A DNA stretch of 64,000 nucleotides, taken from assembly GCF_023343835.1 (NCBI RefSeq), contig NC_064433.1:138845957-138909956 (forward strand). The letters run 5' to 3'. The position numbers and the translations under genes were made by a program. The stretch comes from Lagopus muta. Taxonomy: Eukaryota > Chordata > Aves > Galliformes > Phasianidae. This document shows positions 1 to 12,731 of the stretch, piece by piece. Each line of letters opens with the position of its first letter. Position 1 is the stretch's first letter. The notes under the pieces were generated by a model. That model worked only from the letters and a program-made list of their open reading frames with translations. It was not told where the DNA came from and did not search any database.

Positions 1-485
1 AGTCTTTTCACTGACTTCACTGAGAATTCCCTCTTTTAAATGAAAATTCATTTTACTCTATATGACTGAATATACCTATATTTAATTTATCAAGATCTTT
101 CTCATCTTCCATTACACTTGGTCCTTTTAATCCAGTTTGCCAATTTATTTTAGAATGAAGTCCATACTGGCTGCATTTCTACGTATAGAACTAGAATGTT
201 ATATTCTGTGACATCTTTAAAGGTGACAAAAGTGAGCTAAATGACTGGTAATCATTTTATACTCTAATTTCATGTTGTCAGGTTAACTATATGGTATAGC
301 ACTACTTTTCTTTTTCATAGAAAAGGGCTATTCCCATTTCTATAATATGTGCAGACAGTTTGTCTGCTCTTGTATCCAGACTGCTTTTTCTATTGTTCAT
401 ATCCTGTGGATTTTCCCTTCTGATTTTCCTGCTAACAGCAGTGGATGTAATCACAATGAGGAATTGCTGTTTCCAACTGTAAGTA
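1..485. other. AT-rich non-coding DNA
   Basis: No convincing exon, RNA or repeat signature was seen here. The sequence is AT-rich and ends where a CR1 tail begins. Confidence 0.5.
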
Positions 486-705
486 TAGAATCATAAAATC
501 ATAGGATCGCCACGGTTGGAAAAGACCTTCAGTGTCATCCAGTCCAACCACCCACCTACCACTGATATTTCCCCACTAAACCACGTCCTTTAGTACAACA
601 TCTGAATGTTTCTTGAATACTTCCAGAGATGATGACTCAACCACCTCCCTGGGCAGCCTGTTCCAGCACCTGACCACTATTTTGGAGAAGACATTTTTTT
701 TTTAC
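486..705 (-). mobile_element. CR1: CR1 LINE 3' fragment
   Basis: It starts with tandem copies of an 'atcata'-type tail repeat, which is the reverse complement of the CR1 3' terminus. Diverged minus-strand CR1 3' sequence follows, with the usual 'gaccttcagtgtcatccagt' and 'cctgttccagcacctgacca' stretches. It is 5'-truncated, as most CR1 copies are. Confidence 0.85.
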
Positions 706-1569
706 AGCCAAGCTGAATAATACTAGAAGAAAATAGAAGAAATACTAGAAGGAAAAATAACTATCTGTCTTCTGAGTAGTGTCTGGTAATTAAATACTAA
801 TGGCTTCACTTTGGATGAAATGCATTCTTCCTATACAAGAGAAAACCTAAAACAACGACAGCGACGATCTCTAGGTCAGAGATGTTCACTAACCTAATGC
901 ACACTGCGGCATTTTGATGGGTACCACAGCAGATGCTTTATCTACCAGTATCCCCCTGTAAGGTTATGGGTCATTAAAACTGTGTGTAACAGTACGCTGA
1001 ATCTTGCCCTTTCTTGACAGCTTTCCCTGAACTTCTCTATGCAAGACTGTCTTCAAAACACACCACAAAGTAGATTAACTCCACAGCCAGATTGCTCTGC
1101 CAGCTATTCCACCCACACATGATCAATACACAGCCAGGCCTCTACATTTCTTCCTTTACTAGAATAATGGAGAGGAACATGTTCTTTCCCTTCTATAATG
1201 TGTATTGTACATCTTTTTTAAAACTTAGTGTTTTCAATTATTTTATTGCATGTTAGTAAATAATGAGTGTGTTCTCTCATCTGTGTTAGGAATTAAAATG
1301 TGAACATGCATGATGAACCAGGTCCATAAGCCCACCACCTTTCTTCCAAGGAGATGGGAAGGCTGCTCAGGACTGCAGGCTGTCTAATGACCTTCTATGT
1401 CTGCACATAGCACAGTTCTCAGGCAGCTGTGGAAACTCACCACTTACCTTCAAGCACGAGACTGAGGCTCTACATTTAGAAACCCCATGAATTCATCCCC
1501 AGTCTGCACTGCAGTCCAGCTTCTGCCCCACCACACTGCTGCTGAACATACTTAGACCCTGACTTGCGA

Positions 1570-2024
1570 CTAAGATGATCAGGGGGCTGGAGCACCTCCC
1601 CTATCAGGACAGGCTGAGGGAGTTGGGCTTGTTCAGCCTGGAGAAGAGAAGGCTGCGGGGTGACCTCATTGCAGCCTATCAATACCTGAAGGGAACCTAC
1701 ACCCAGGAGGGGAGTAAACTCTTCAAAAGGGCTGACAACAGCAGGACTAGGGGAAATGGTTTTAAGTTGAAGGAGGGAAGATTTAGGTTGGATGTTAGGG
1801 GGAAGTTCTTTACTAGGAGAGTGGTTAGGCCCTGGAACGGGCTGCCCAGGGAGGTTGCGGATGCCCCGTCCTTGGACGTGTTTAAGGCCAGGTTGGACAG
1901 GGTCCTGGGCAACCTGATCTGAATGTGTATGTTTGGTGGCCCTGCTAGGCACGGGGGTTGGAACTACATGATCCTTGAGGTCCCTTCCAACCCGGGTGAT
2001 TCTGTGATTCTGTGATTCTGTGAC
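1570..2024 (+). mobile_element. CR1: CR1 LINE 3' fragment, relatively well preserved
   Basis: An open frame at 1575-1922 encodes the C-terminal end of the CR1 reverse-transcriptase ORF, including the residues [21 protein letters not shown]. The 3' UTR follows and ends in three copies of 'gattctgt'. The frame has no stops over 115 codons, so this is a younger copy than most CR1s in the window. It is 5'-truncated. Confidence 0.92.
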
Positions 2025-2029
2025 TTGTG

Positions 2030-4221
2030 GGCTGACCTTCTGGCTTGACTTGGCCCAGCCTCATCACCATAAATTTCCTGATACCTGGGCTCTGGAGAAA
2101 ACACTTCTTTACCAATTCTTCTCTGACTCTGTCATCATTACTGAGTGCTGGAGATGACTGGGGATGTCAGTGGAAAGCTGATAAAAATCAAAGATGGAAG
2201 TTTGTAGCTGTGATGCCTTCCAATAAAAAAAGATAGAAAACAAGGTTATTTCACAGAACATCTGAAAAAACACTCTGAAATTTGACATAGCTAATCTGCC
2301 CTAGTGACACTTTACAAGCCTTTCTACAAGGCAAAAGTAGAAGGGACAATTACATAAATGGCACAAAGATGAGAAACAGAAACTAAAAAATCCAACAGTA
2401 TATTACAAGCAGCTCAGTAAATAATAGTACAATTTTCCTTGCTAATAGAATGGTTTAACACCTGAATAAACTCACTCGCCTGATTAAACACTAACAACAT
2501 AAACCCATGAAAGAAGATTATAAGTTGTAATATCTCTTTGCAAATAATAGCATATTAGCCACTGTTGCGTACTTCTCCAATTATATCCCTTTAATTCTTT
2601 TCATCTGGAAAACAGTTCACATTATAATAGTCAGCATCATTTGTGTTTTAAAACAAGTGATTATGTTATATGCAGTATCTATTGCCAAATTGCATGTCTC
2701 TTTATATAACTAAGTATACTTTCAAAGTTAAATAGATCAGCAATCTGTAATGCAAGTTATCTTTAATAAGGCTTTCTATGAAAAAAATGTTTGAGCTTTA
2801 ACAAACTTTTACTCTCTGTGACATTAGACACTTTCTCCTAGCCTTCTTCCTAATTCCTACATGAATTAGAGGATCATAAATTGTATCTAACAGTAGCACA
2901 CTCACTTTTACCAAAATGCATGAGCATGTCCAGATCCACGTCCATACAGCTTTAGTTTGCTTCTCTTCGGTGGACTTGAAACAAGTGTGGGATGGCTTAG
3001 AAAGAAACGTGGGAATCCAAAGCCTTTGGTTTCAGTCACAGCAGTCTCCGTTCACCATCTATTGTAATCAATCACTTCCATCCTTCTCTTTTCCATTTAC
3101 CTCCAACTATGCAATTCACTGTCTCTTCTTGTCTGGACATTCAACAGCTATAATTTACTGACCTTCAGGGCTGCCTTCCTGCTTGAATTACTTGGAAATC
3201 CCCAGCTGGCTTGAAAATCCCCCAAGTGAGGGAAGAGAACCCCTGCAGATTATTCTGCTCCAGAGATTGAAGCCAATAAACGTTATAATCCAATGGCAAA
3301 ATACTGGAAGGGTGTAAATCACAGCACTGTAGCATTTCTACTGCTGGAGCTCTCTAAGAATAGGAGAAACAAACATTTCTCATGAACAGTTTGAGTATCC
3401 TAGATCCTGTTTTAGTGCACAGAATGACATTCCATATCTGCTGCATTTCCACGATTCCTTTGGAGTGTGCAAGCACAGAGCAGGGCAATAAACCAAGACT
3501 GGGGCTGAGCCAGTATGGCAATTTATGTATTTCAGAGGGTTTCAAAGTGAGGAAGAAAATCAGTCCAGTTTTCATTAGGCAGGCTGTTTAAAAAAAAAAG
3601 GGGATACCAATTTCCAAAAGACAGCCTGGATGGAGGCATCTGTAAAGAACAAAGGTAGTCTACATTGCAGAAAACTTTCTTTCTCAGTTATGCATTCTAG
3701 CTAGTGAGATATACGAAACGTATGGTCAGAATTTGTTTTCCATTTTTAAGGCAAAAGTGTGTTCTGAGATTTTCTGCATGCTCTTCTAAAACACTGCCTT
3801 GTGAAATACAGGATTTTTACAAACACTGACCAAGGATGTTCAGGATCAGCCTTCACTATTGGTGTGACTAATTCTACATTTCCTCTTAATAAAGCTCTGA
3901 TATGTTAGGTTTATATGACTTCTACCTTTCACCTCTTTTGACTCCCCAAATTTGCAATTTGCAGAATCCTTATTCTGGATGTATACAATTATACAATCTC
4001 CAGTTCCAGTTTTCCAGTGGATTCAGTGACGAGATATTTTTAAATTAATCCCACCACTGAGTCAAGATCAGAAATTACACTTCTACTGTTTCTAGTAGTC
4101 ATTTTTCTTAGACTATAAACTCTCTGTGGGATGGATTATCCAGTATTATTCTGATAGCACCATACACACCTCTTACCAAAGACCTGTTAATGTGCTAAAA
4201 ACCTTATTAGACAAAGTATCT
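2030..4221. other. Non-coding stretch without recognised genes
   Basis: Only short random open frames are present. No splice-bounded conserved exon, RNA gene or repeat family was recognised. Confidence 0.45.
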
Positions 4222-4340
4222 TTGGAGAGGGAGGGTGGAAAGGAGGGAGGGAAGGAAGGAAGTAGGAAGAAGAGGAAAGAGGGAAAGAAGGAGGGAAGGG
4301 AGGAAGAAAGAAAGGAAAGAGGGAAGGAAGGAAGTGGAAA
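4222..4340 (+). repeat. Purine-rich GGAA/GAAA microsatellite-like tract
   Basis: About 110 bases are almost purely A and G on the plus strand, with repeated 'ggaagg' and 'gaaagaa' units. The open frames across it on both strands are low-complexity artefacts, not genes. Confidence 0.9.
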
Positions 4341-4609
4341 GCATGACAGATTCACGAATGAAGTTAAAATGATCTGGTGGCCTGCAAAACGGAGTTGGAC
4401 CTGATTCTATTCCACTTTTACCATCTCTACAGGAATGAAAACAATGATCAAAAGAGACAGCTCAGGTAGTTTTTTTCTCTTTTTCATAAAAATGACAGAT
4501 ACTTACTGCCTTTTGATTTTGCATTTTTGTTTCCTTGTACAGAACTATGGATCTGTACAGTGATGGTGTTAGAATTGAAAAGCAGATGATGCAAGTGAAG
4601 AATCAAAAA

Positions 4610-4642
4610 AACCCGACCGACCGACCAACCAACCAACCAACT
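4610..4642 (+). repeat. Tetranucleotide repeat, (ccga)n passing into (ccaa)n
   Basis: Three or so 'gacc' units change into four or so 'aacc' units, a compound microsatellite. Confidence 0.9.
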
Positions 4643-4795
4643 AACCCAAGACCCTGAAAAAGTGGAAGATAGCCCCCAAATAGTTACTTCTTATAACTTC
4701 ACCCAGCACACACCTCAAGGATAACAATATCTTAGAATTGACACTGTCTCGTAGAAGATTTGTCTGCCACAAACTTGTAGATACAGACTATAATT

Positions 4796-4818
4796 CATTA
4801 TTATTATTATTATTACTG
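4796..4818 (+). repeat. (tta)n microsatellite
   Basis: About seven tandem 'tta' units. Confidence 0.9.
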
Positions 4819-5149
4819 TTGTTGATGCTATTAGTTAGATAGGTAGTTATAAAGATAAAGCACTTCAACCTACAACACTTGGTGAAAATGTACATTTTGT
4901 CACCTTTTGCTACTTGCTCAGTTGAGAACTCAGTTGAGAACTTGAAATTCTTAGAAGCTCTGGATAAGTTTATGTTGACTGCAACCATCTGATTTTCTCA
5001 ACAATTACCAGGATAAGCACTGAACATATAACTAAATAATTTGGATTTAGTGTAATAACTAGGGACTGGGAGAAAGTTGTTTTAAAAATGTATGTGTTGC
5101 TCTGGAAGGTGCTTTAAGAAGCCATCAGGTCTGTTCATCACACACTGCA

Positions 5150-5498
5150 GCTGGGGTTATTGAGACTAGAAAAGAAGAGCTTTCCAGTTTAAATGGGGCA
5201 CACAGGAAATGTGAAGAGAGGTGCAGTGATAGGAGAAGGGCTAATGTCTTTAAACTAGGAGAGAGTAGATTTAGATTAGATAGTAGAAAGAAAGAAATTG
5301 TTATGAAAGAGGTGAGACAATGGCACAGGCTGCAGAGAGAAGCTATGATCCCTGGAGACATTCAAGGCCAGGCTGGATGGGGCCCTGAGCAGCCTAAGCT
5401 AGTGGCTTGCAGCCCTGTCCATGACTGAGGGCTGGAACTAGATGACCTTTAAGGCCCCTTTCAACCCAAATCATTCTGTGATTCTACAATTCTATCAA
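5150..5498 (+). mobile_element. CR1: Old CR1 LINE 3' fragment
   Basis: Degraded plus-strand CR1 with recognisable 'cattcaaggccaggctggat' and 'gaactagatgacctttaag', ending in 'cattctgtgattctac'. The reading frame is broken. Confidence 0.85.
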
Positions 5499-5499
5499 A

Positions 5500-8314
5500 A
5501 CTAATTGTAAAATAATATACTTTTAAGATACACACCTTTTTGTTCCCATCTCTTTGCTGCAGTCACATGTACCTGTGCCAACATCGTTGCTAGCTTGGAT
5601 TAGTTCCAAGGAAGATCACTGAAATAACTTGCATTAAAAATAAATGAAAACGAGAGGCTGACCACACCATCCAAGCAATCTTTTTCAAGATTCTTCAGAC
5701 AGGAGAGGAGGCAAGTTAACTTGCTTGGCCTCAAAGACCGCAGAACTATGAGACATTCAAAGCTTGTGTTTTATCCACTTTTAGTACAGCAACGTGGAAA
5801 TGCTAGTGTGACCCTTAGTAGTCTTTTACAAACAAGAACAAGAGATGGAATCAGAAGCACTAAATACTAAGCTGAAAAGTTGGATTAATTATTCTTAGTA
5901 TGGATTGTATACTCTGGATCCACACCCAGGATCCAACCTGACAATCTGCCTTTGCAGAAGAAACAAACAAATAAACAGAAAAGGCAATCTTTTCCCAGGC
6001 TCCATGGTATCTTATCTTGGGTCTGCGGCAGTGGGAAGAGTCAAGAAAAAGATCAGTTGTGTCTGAACTGAACTTTTTAAAGTTATTTCATTAAAATAGA
6101 AAGTCTCTGGGCATATTAACAGCTTCTATTTTGCAGAACACATTTTTTACAAATAATCTTACAAGAAACATAATACAATGATATAAAAAAAGGAAAAAAC
6201 ATAGTTTATTTTTTCATAGATACATACCATGCCTCCCTGCTCTGGAATTGGATAGCAATGGAACGCAGTGGGGTAAGAACAAAAATGTACATAGTCAGTA
6301 CTCACCCAGTGAGGATTTGGGGACTGCTTCAAACAGCTGGCATCTTTTGAATGGATGGGGTCAGCTGTACATTAGAGGATTGCTTTGCACATAGTAAGGC
6401 TGCAGTACAGCCAACAAACCCCTCCAGCTCTCTGCAGCTGTTAAAAGCAGCATCACAGCCCTGATGACACAGTAGTTGTATGAGTGTTCATGTCCTTTTC
6501 ATTCACTTACTGTTTTTTTTTTTTCCTAGGTTTTGTATTCGTGTCTCCTGTGTACCCTACTTTAGTGCACGACAGCAGTGTGGTTGGCTGGGATGTATTT
6601 CTGATGTCTTACCCACAGAGGCGTGCAGGACCGCTTGCCATCCTGACTTCTCCCTCAGTCCCAGCTAGGATGCCCTGAGAACAGCACAGGAGCAACCACA
6701 GCTACAGCACTGCCCATCCTGGGGCTGGCCTCCCCTGCACCCCTGGGGTCAGGCCACGTTGTGCTGCTCTGTACAGCCTGCTTGCAGCCAAATGGAAACA
6801 TGTACACCATATGCTTGTTAACTGCCTTGCAGAGTGCTTCTTTTGTAATTATGGAAAAGGCATGGAGGGAAAATAGTACATCTAACAAAGTGCTCGTGTG
6901 ATGCAGCTGTATCCATTCTTAATCTTTCATTAATGCCTCATCAAAAGAGTACTGTACTTTCTGTTTGTTTCATTTACCAAAGGTCAGCATACTTGGAAGC
7001 TATTGTCATAGAGCATTACAGACTTTATACATATTTCTCTGGTATTGTTCCAAGCATTCGTATACGCAAATGAGTCAATTGGTATGCAGATTGTCTATCA
7101 TTAAAACCATTTCAAAATCAGCTTTGTCATTGGTTTAGTGCTGGAACTTGCATATCCTTCCTGAATGCAATGTGTTGCTCTGCAAGGGTACAGTGAGGCC
7201 AAACTCACGTTAAACCAATCTTGTTTTTCATTCAGCTAGAACTTCCACTCACTTCAAGGGAAATTTTGCCTCAAGTCAGGAGTCAGGCCTGAAAGCTGAA
7301 GACTGCTGCTTTTGCCACATTATCTGTGTGAGCTACACATGGCAACATCAGTGACTGTGTTCCCTCTTCTCCTCCTCTGTTCACTGGTTTGTGTTTTGCC
7401 TGCTTCCGTGTCAGAACCCGCGATTTTAAAAAGGTTTTCCACATCGCTTCTGAAGAGCTGTCAGCCCCCTGAGCTGCTGCTGTTTTTCCACCAGGTGGCA
7501 CATCTTCCACAGCTATCGGTACTTGATGCCTTGCCTCTCTGCGGATGTCGCTGAAGCCATGTAATCATCCATACGCACTGAAAGCTCACGTGCACCCATG
7601 GCAGAATGCACTACTTTGTGTGTTTTGCTTTTTGTTCTCCACTGAATTTCACTTTTGAGCAACAAATAGTGCTTCAAACAATGATGAATAATACTGGCTT
7701 TTATTCTATCTATTCACTTAACGATTTAGGATTTCCTCTGAGATTTTTTGGTAGTTTGAATCAGGTTCTGCATTGTTGGTGCAGAACCTGAATTCATTCA
7801 CCTACAAAAAAATATTTTAATGACATCTATATGGGAAAAAAAGTATTTTTATTTGCAGCTGCATTGTACTTGTGTCAAATGGTAGAGAAGTCATCTCTAA
7901 CAAGTGAAATATATAACCACAATCAAAATAAAATAAAAGTAAAAATGAAAAGCTGTATTTGGACAAAAAGATTCAAGGAAATGCTCACTTAATCAAAGCA
8001 CAATTTATCAGAAATTTTAGAATAATGGGATATGTGGATACACAATTCTTACCAATAGTAAAGATGGGCTGAGCTAGGGACCATCATTACAATCTCAGTA
8101 TTTACAAGTTTATGGGACCTGAGGTAATGCAGCTGAGAGAGGTAAAAATTTGGCTGACATCATCTACGACAGATCATGCAGGTCAGAGAACCAGACAAGG
8201 AGGAAAAAAGTAACAATATGTTCATCTATGAAACAGTAAAAAGAAAGACCTGAGAAACTACACATAGGTCAGGCTTTTTTGTGTCCCTAGGAAAAATTTG
8301 AGCAAGCCATAATG
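5500..8314. other. Non-coding stretch without recognised genes
   Basis: No conserved coding exon was identified. An open stretch around 6480-6680 follows a pyrimidine-rich 'ttttttcctag' acceptor-like site, but nothing downstream supports a gene. Confidence 0.4.
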
Positions 8315-8472
8315 GAAGTCCCGTCCTTGGACGTGTTCAAGGCCAGGTTGGACGGGGTCCTGGGCAACCTGATCTGAACGTGTATGTTTGGTGGCCCTGC
8401 CAGGCAGGGGGGTTGGAACTACATGATCCTTGAGGTCCCTTCCAACCCGGGTGATTCTGTGATTCTGTGAAA
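8315..8472 (+). mobile_element. CR1: CR1 LINE 3' terminal fragment
   Basis: A short plus-strand 3' end closely matches the one at about 1860-2015: 'ccgtccttggacgtgttcaa' through to 'gattctgtgattctgtga'. Both come from the same CR1 subfamily. Confidence 0.92.
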
Positions 8473-9527
8473 GCATTTCTGGGCAAATAAAGAGAAGAAG
8501 CTGATCAAAAAAAGTGAACATGGACTTAACGAGGGTTAAGACATTCTATCTGGAGAGGTTCTCTCTTCATTCATATGGAGGCAAATTCCAAAATGGGCAC
8601 ACACTCGTGAAGTACTGTGAAGGCTGAAGAAGTATGCTAGGAACAATATAATACAATGATCTCATAAGCTGGATTTGTTCTGGTCAGTGATACTGTGTTG
8701 GCCAAACACAGTTAATTCCGGTGTTACACAGCAGAAACTGTGCAAGTGTGATGCTTTGCCCTGAGTGACATCAAACGGCAAGATCTCCTGTGCCTTGTTT
8801 TCCCCCCCAGCTTCTCTTCTAACTGAACTAGTTGGTAATAACTGCCACATGCTCTTGAGGTTTTGTTAGGTATCATATTTTAGGATTTGCTTCTGTGTCA
8901 CAAGGGTGTCCAAGTTGTACAAGAGATCCATGCCATACCTTCCACACATTTCTGCTGATGTCAAAGTTCACTTCTGTATTGTTATGATATTTCTGTAACA
9001 GGAAACTCAGGTTTTTAGCATATACTCTCTTCCACCATTCCAGGGCCCTCAATTTATTCACAGGCACTCTAAAAGATCTCCAATACCACACTATATGAAA
9101 GTGCAGTTATTTCAATTCCAGTGTTACAGAACCATGTTAAATATTTCATAATTTACCAAAAAAAAACGTACACTGAGAATAATTTTTGTAATTATTTGAC
9201 TTGAGGCAAGTCCTTGGTAAAATAATGAATATTTATTTGAATTGCCAGCTGAAATGACAGAGGAGATGTGGTATGAACTGGGGATAGCAGAGTGGGTCTG
9301 TTTGTGACTGTGTTAACTGGAAGACTTGTAAGCCCAAAGTTTTAGAACCATGTGTTGGTAAGCTGCATATGCAACAGTAGTGATTTAATTTGAGCCAGGT
9401 TGCAATGACGCTCCATGTCACAATTTCCAGGCACTTGGGACTGCAGAACTGGTCCAGATGTCTTCTACCATTGAAGATTAAGCTGTCTCAGAGGCAGCTG
9501 TTACCCCAATTAGTTTTGAATTCTTCT

Positions 9528-10135
9528 AGAATCTCAGAATCACAGAATGGTCTGGGTTGAAAAAGACCTCAAAGATTATCTAGTTTCAGCCCCCTGCTAT
9601 GTGCAGGGTCACCAACCAGCAGACCAGGCTGCCCAGGGCCACATCCAGCCTGGCCTTGATTGCCTCCAGGGATGGGGCATCCACAATCTCTCTGGGCAAC
9701 CTCTTCCAGTGCGTCACCACCGTCTAACTGAAAACCTTCCTCCTAATATCTAACCTAAATCTCCCCTGTCTTAGATTGAAACCATTCCCCCTTGTCCTGT
9801 CACTATCCACCCTTCTAAGCAGCCATTTCCCCTCCTGTTTATATGCTCCCTTCAAGTACTACAAGGACACACTGAGGTCTCTCTAGAGCCTCCATGTTAA
9901 ACAATCCCAGTTACCTCAACTTTTCTTCATGGGAGAGAAAGCTCCAGCCCTCTGATCATCTTAGTGGCCCTCCTATGGACTCTTTCCAAGAATTCTGTGT
10001 CTTTGTTGTACTGTGGGTCTCAGGCCTGGACGCAGTACTCCAGATAGGGCCTCACACGAGGCCTCACTCAGAGGGTCGCTGGGCATTCCTCAGTGCACCT
10101 GGACCTCATCTCCAGAAGACCCTGAGGTTTTCTGA
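9528..10135 (-). mobile_element. CR1: CR1 LINE 3' fragment
   Basis: It begins with 'tctcagaatcacagaatggt', the reverse complement of the CR1 3' end, and runs back through the 3' UTR into the end of the RT ORF. Several frameshifts are present. Confidence 0.9.
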
Positions 10136-10450
10136 AGTTTCTCAAGTTCATCAGTTGGAACTGATGCACAAAACTCATGTGTCTGTCGACTAAATTCAGA
10201 GATGGCCCAAACTGACCAGGTAGTTCCTGTGTGGAAAATCAAGGACTGAGTGGGGACATACACCAAGCAGGCCAAAGCTAGATCAGTCACTTCTGTCAGC
10301 TCCTGGGCAACCTTCTCTTTGGCTTAGACATGTTCATTTAGGCAACGGATCTGGGAAACACATTAACTATGGATCTCCTCTGCACTTTTGGTGGTGATGA
10401 AAGAGGACAGTGTCTGCTGCCATTTGTCATGCTGCCATGGGGTTGGTCTG

Positions 10451-10786
10451 CTAGTGGGTATCTCGTGCAGCCCACTTCTCTGTACTTCCACAGAAGCACA
10501 CATTTCTCACTTTTCCCACACGTGGCGTCTCCTTGCTTGCACCTAAGCAGAAGAGCTCACCAATTTTTTTCTGCCTGTGAAAGTTAGGCAGAGAGGACTG
10601 CTGTGAGGATGGAAAAAACAGGGCAGAGAGTGCTGAGAACGTGGCATTGAGAAGAGCCTGCAGATGTGGGCTTGACTTGCATGAAAGATCTTCAATGCCT
10701 ATGGTAATTCTTGATTTTGGCTATTCTTCTAGCTGAGCATGGTCTTTGCTCCTCATGTCAATGGCAGCTTCATCTAATATTCCACC
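10451..10786 (-). pseudogene. Locus D: decayed paralogue of the cytoplasmic-tail exon
   Basis: Read on the minus strand, this aligns throughout with the terminal exon of genes A and C. The clearest part is ITIGIEDLSCKSSPHLQALL against ITIEIADLSGKSNPGLKRLL in gene A, at the same distance from the exon start. Further on, a GKVRNVCFCGS-like end matches [12 protein letters not shown]. An in-frame TAG falls where gene A reads KQQN, and the 3' splice acceptor present in A, B and C is missing. It is therefore a non-functional, older member of the family lying downstream of gene A in the same orientation. No matching transmembrane or cassette exon was found between it and the retroviral fragment that starts near 11.1 kb. 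Confidence 0.75.
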
Positions 10787-11109
10787 AAGAAGCCGTATAA
10801 AGCATTTCATTATATGCCAGTGGACTCTCCCATTATTGAATTAAAGCTGAGGACTCTTCTCTGTCACTTTTTGGAATAAAGATGATCAAGCAAGCTTCTT
10901 GGAGCAGAATTTTTCCTAGCGACAGCAAAGCAAAGCAGTTAACCACTCTTTGATCCAGCACTGTCTTGGGGTCAGGGAGTGGTGATCTTCAGCAGCGGTG
11001 CACCAGTCTTCAGCCAGGAAACTTCCTAGGCCTTTCTGTTTGAAAGTAAACAGCTCCAAAGAAAGGCTTTCAAATGTGAAACTGTCCACAAGGTGTGTCG
11101 ACTGTCCCA

Positions 11110-11965
11110 TGCTCTAGATCTGCACCAGCAACGTAACAGAAAGGTATTTCTACCTCAGTGGCCTCATGACACCAGAAGCCATCAAGGAAGGTGTGCAACA
11201 TACGGATGGGCTCAGGATCAAGGGCATGGGCATGACCATAGACACTATTGCACAGGTTATCCGTGAATGTCAAACTGGTGCTTCAATTAAGCAAGCCAAG
11301 CCCATGAAGCCCCTTTGGCATGGGGGACAATGGATGAAATATAAATACGGGGAGGCCTGGAGGTGGATTCTATCACGCTGCCTCAAATCTGCCATGGAAA
11401 GCATAGTGGGCTTGCAGTGGTGGAAGAAAACACCTGATGTCTGGAAACACACCCTGTGCCCCATACCTCCAAAAAGAAAAAGGGTAGAATAGCAAACCTT
11501 AGGATAAAGGAACTCATTTTAAAAATACCCTCATAAGTACCTGGGCCAAAGAGCATGGCACTGAGTGGATATATCATATACTCTATGATGCATCAGCTTC
11601 TGGAGAAGTCAATTTATATTTTGGAGTGTTCAAAACAATGCTGAAAGCAATAGTTGGCAGAACATTCAAGCATTGGGATAAACACATAGCACAAGTCACC
11701 TGCTTAGTCAACACTCTGGGATCTGCCAATTGACATGGCCCAGCCCAATCCAGCCTCTTACGTACCATAGGAGGTGATAGAGGCCTTGTAGTACATAAAA
11801 ATGTATGAGGGACATAAAACTTTTTGCTTTACCCCAGCCTTGGGCAAAAGCAAGCCCACCCATGGGACTGATTTTGCTCACAGCCCTGAGTTCACTTGGT
11901 GGGAAATGCAAAAAACAGAAACAGGGACATTCAGCGTGTACTGGAAGGAGACCTGGTGCTGGGAG
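11110..11965 (+). mobile_element. Old endogenous retrovirus pol (integrase) fragment, antisense to gene A
   Basis: Plus-strand frames resemble the N-terminal zinc-binding and later parts of a retroviral integrase: a decayed HHCC-like region near 11210-11320, then the C-terminal part near 11640-11960. Frameshifts are frequent. The segment differs from the betaretrovirus-like ERV at 43 kb. The same fragment lies at the same place and orientation downstream of B and C, so it was present before the locus was duplicated. Confidence 0.65.
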
Positions 11966-11999
11966 AGAACAGTCAGTAGTTTTACGTGTATGTGCACAC

Positions 12000-12062
12000 A
12001 CATACACATATCTGTATATGATGTTGTTGTTTATTGGTTGTATAGATATATATACATATCTG
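12000..12062 (+). repeat. AT/CA-rich short repeat in the gene A 3' region
   Basis: Alternating 'acacata' and 'tatata' tracts are shared with the equivalent 3' regions of B and C. Confidence 0.7.
12030..12035 (-). promoter_or_regulatory. Putative polyadenylation signal of gene A
   Basis: AATAAA on the minus strand, roughly 390 nt beyond the gene A stop codon. The hexamer is conserved at the same place after B and C. Confidence 0.55.
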
Positions 12063-12421
12063 TATTGCACAACATGGGCATGATGTCATGATGTGGAATA
12101 AGCGCTGACTGCTCTCATGGTCGTCCGTAAGTGTGGACATCATGCAGTGAACTGATGGAAGTGGGAAAGCTTCTAAAGGAGAACTAGAGTTCCCCAAACG
12201 CTCCAGTCCTTCCCACGCCGTTTCCAGGAGGGAGAGACAAAGTGACGTAGTGATGGAAGCACGTTCCTTATTGCTCTGCATTGCCAAGCCTGCAGCACGG
12301 TTAGGAGACTCTCCCTTTCTCGTTTGTCTGATGTATTCTCTCATAGACACTGTGTGTCCTCCTCCATGGCACACAGCTCCCCAGCGGTGCTGACCTCCAC
12401 ATTCTTGGTCCACTAGAGGTT

Positions 12422-12731
12422 CTATTGTTCACCCAGTCTCACTGCTCTTCCACAGGTGCACGTACTTTTCTTCTCTTTTCCTGACTCTAGTGGCTTTTTG
12501 CGTGTATCATCAGCAATTTCTGACTGCCTGCAAAAGTCAGGCTGAGTGGATCGCTCTGGGGGCTGACAGAATAAGTCAGTGAGTGGTGAGAGAAGACGCT
12601 TCAGACCTGGGTTTGACTTCCCAGAAAGATCTGCAATTTCTATAGTAATTCTCGCAAAGTTCTGTTGTTTTTCTACTGGAGATGGGTCTTCCTTTCTCAC
12701 GCAAATGCTAGCTTCACCTAGCATTGCACCT
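12422..12731 (-). CDS. Gene A terminal exon: cytoplasmic tail
   Basis: 310 nt, entered in phase 2 after a 'tttttgttgcag' acceptor and ending in TAG. It encodes EGAMLGEASICVRKED and so on, then the block [17 protein letters not shown] and a basic, cysteine-containing end ([16 protein letters not shown]). No tyrosine-based signalling motif was seen. The sequence matches B closely, but its middle differs from gene C. Confidence 0.75.

Noticed and set aside
4126-4404. 92-codon open frame over the purine tract
   Set aside because: A low-complexity Lys/Glu/Gly translation of a simple repeat.
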